Source: Candidatus Obscuribacterales bacterium (GTDB lineage: Bacteria > Cyanobacteriota > Vampirovibrionia > Obscuribacterales > Obscuribacteraceae). Taken from it: DNA of 64,000 nucleotides. Position numbers and translations under genes: made by a program. The DNA lies in NCBI GenBank assembly GCA_019637435.1, contig JAHBVO010000006.1, positions 434,001 to 498,000 on the forward strand, given 5' to 3'. This document shows positions 63,026-64,000 of this stretch, in pieces. Position 1 is the stretch's first letter. Each line of letters starts with the position of its first letter. The notes beneath the pieces were generated by a model. The model did not search any database. It saw nothing but the letters and a program-made list of their open reading frames with translations, and had not been told where the DNA came from.

Positions 63026-63097
63026 ACATTTCAGCCCGACTCACTCAAAACGTTTCAGTCCGACTCTCTCAGAACGTTTCATTCGTACTCGCTCAGA
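63026..63097. repeat. Three 24-bp tandem repeats spanning a gene's stop codon
   Basis: Units at 63026, 63050 and 63074. The last encodes the C-terminal LSEYE and the TGA stop (63081-63079) of the hypothetical gene on the minus strand. As 24 is eight codons, each further unit repeats an in-frame TGA after L-(S/R)-E-x-x. A partial extra copy of the motif GTTTCAGTC sits at about 63009-63017. Confidence 0.85.
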
Positions 63098-63570
63098 AGA
63101 GCCTGTTGTTGGCGCTCGATCTCAGCGCTCATTTCTTCGGATACGAGCATATCGTTCATAGAATATCCATCAACTTGCCCACTCACCTCGTAGTCGATCA
63201 AATTGACCATGTTCAAACCGATTGCAGCGATATAAGCCGGATTTGAGGTTTTTCTATAGTCGATATAGTGGGCAAGAGCGCACATGAACTCCATTAGACT
63301 GGGGATGTAGCGAATTTTTCGAGTTGGATCCCTGTAGAGTAAACCGTCAAGCTCTTCCAGCTGCTCACTCAGCTGCTCGGCGTCTTCACCAAGGCTTTCG
63401 AGGATGCGCGAAACCAGCTCGCGCTCTTGCTCCGTGCATTCGTTCTGGATCGCACCTCTCGCCTCGAGATGCAGTCCGCGAAGCGTATCTAAAGCGAACA
63501 GCGAACGCGCCTCACCCGAAGCAGCTTCTGCAGCCTGTTTTATCCACTCTTCGTACTCGGTGTAATTCAT
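63079..63570 (-). CDS. Hypothetical acidic helical protein
   Basis: 163 residues, acidic, no cysteine-rich or membrane segment. Helices such as RELVSRILESLGEDAEQLSE and the segment RKIRYIPSLMEFMCALAHYI suggest a compact all-alpha fold. The size and acidity resemble immunity or adaptor proteins, but no family was recognised and no toxin gene is next to it. ATG 63570 is clear. The end of the gene lies in a 24-bp tandem repeat. Confidence 0.6.
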   Translation of the reverse strand: MNYTEYEEWIKQAAEAASGEARSLFALDTLRGLHLEARGAIQNECTEQERELVSRILESLGEDAEQLSEQLEELDGLLYRDPTRKIRYIPSLMEFMCALAHYIDYRKTSNPAYIAAIGLNMVNLIDYEVSGQVDGYSMNDMLVSEEMSAEIERQQQALLSEYE

Positions 63571-63789
63571 TACTTACAGACAACGGAAACGCACTCAAGA
63601 CGTCGCAGATTCCTGAACTTCTGGTTTTCTTTGTACCGTTTCATCGGGTTGTTTAAACGGATACGCCCGCAGGGTCCGGTAATTCGCGCTTGCAAGTATC
63701 CTGGCGCAGGCAGGCTTAAACAAACCCCCTTTGCGCCTACTGACATTTCTGATAAGCTCACGGGCTTTGCTCTATACCGGTCAACTCCC

Positions 63790-64000
63790 GTGCAAAACCC
63801 AGCAGAGAAAACTTTTGTCGCAATCGCTCTCGCCATGACTCTGGCGGTGACACCACTTGCGGTGCAGGCTCGCGCCACCGACTCCGGTTCGGACAAAAAC
63901 ACCGCAGCGCATGCGAAGAAGAACGAAACTCCGCCGTTTCCGATTGGAAATAAAGTTAGTCGCACGGTTCAAACCGTGACGGGTGTCAACTGGCTAACCG
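63790..64000 (+). CDS. Secreted protein, 3' end outside window
   Basis: From GTG 63790 the frame encodes a typical signal peptide (TFVAIALAMTLAVTPLAVQA) followed by a Lys/Asn-rich stretch and NKVSRTVQTVTGVNWL, and continues past the window end. The frame is also open upstream, but without a plausible start. The amphipathic NKVSRTVQ... segment could open a lipid-binding domain; too little is visible to assign a family. Confidence 0.5.
   Translation, partial: MQNPAEKTFVAIALAMTLAVTPLAVQARATDSGSDKNTAAHAKKNETPPFPIGNKVSRTVQTVTGVNWLT

Overview
The window looks like chromosomal DNA of a free-living, GC-balanced bacterium close to the non-photosynthetic relatives of Cyanobacteria (Vampirovibrionia/Melainabacteria, Obscuribacterales-like). 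This is an inference from gene content: many TPR proteins with kinesin-light-chain-like repeats, an intein-split dnaB, a plastid-type glutamyl endopeptidase, a ThrRS lacking the TGS domain, a CHAD (polyphosphate-binding) protein and Met/Pro-rich surface proteins. No phage, insertion sequence, CRISPR array, tRNA or rRNA was recognised.

Layout. 1-4.2 kb: a zinc-ribbon/TPR-like membrane protein cut by the left edge, with a 15-bp tandem repeat, and a TMTC-like membrane TPR protein. 4.2-10.8 kb: a tight minus-strand operon trxB - haem-oxygenase-fold diiron protein - DUF255/thioredoxin-fold protein - proB - proA. 10.9-15.5 kb: CHAD protein, two glycosyltransferases and a GntR regulator. 15.5-18.3 kb: a small secreted Cys-rich protein, then a DUF1611/enolase-superfamily pair resembling DgcN-DgcA. 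18.5-24.3 kb: grpE-dnaK-dnaJ plus an exported beta-propeller. 24.3-26.4 kb: thrS preceded by what reads as a complete leader-peptide attenuator. 26.4-33 kb: NlpC/P60-like hydrolase, small TPR protein, S9D peptidase and dnaB with intein. 33-39.4 kb: acetyl-CoA synthetase, a TPR protein and a large Pro/Met-rich membrane protein. 39.5-44 kb: an ArsC-like selenoprotein with in-frame UGA and SECIS-like hairpin, a receiver/HTH/zinc-ribbon/Ser-Thr-kinase fusion, Nudix hydrolase and folC. 44-48.4 kb: a carboxypeptidase-regulatory-like repeat protein, a TPR protein and an RlpA-like protein whose stop codon opens a 22-bp tandem repeat. 48.5-57.7 kb: a minus-strand operon in which an exported TPR protein is translationally coupled (TAATG) to a divergent RNA polymerase beta subunit, followed by two exported/membrane proteins and a replication-relaxation-like winged-helix protein, closed by a strong terminator. 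57.9-64 kb: tandem paralogous AAA ATPases, a TPR-RDD membrane protein, a NarL-type regulator, a hypothetical gene ending in another stop-codon repeat, and a secreted protein cut by the right edge.

The strongest new observations are (i) the thrS attenuator, with threonine codons, mutually exclusive helices and a probably leaderless leader peptide; (ii) the UGA-containing ArsC-like gene that a standard caller would truncate; and (iii) the rpoB-containing operon, with an intact catalytic centre, an altered rifampicin pocket and no rpoC neighbour.
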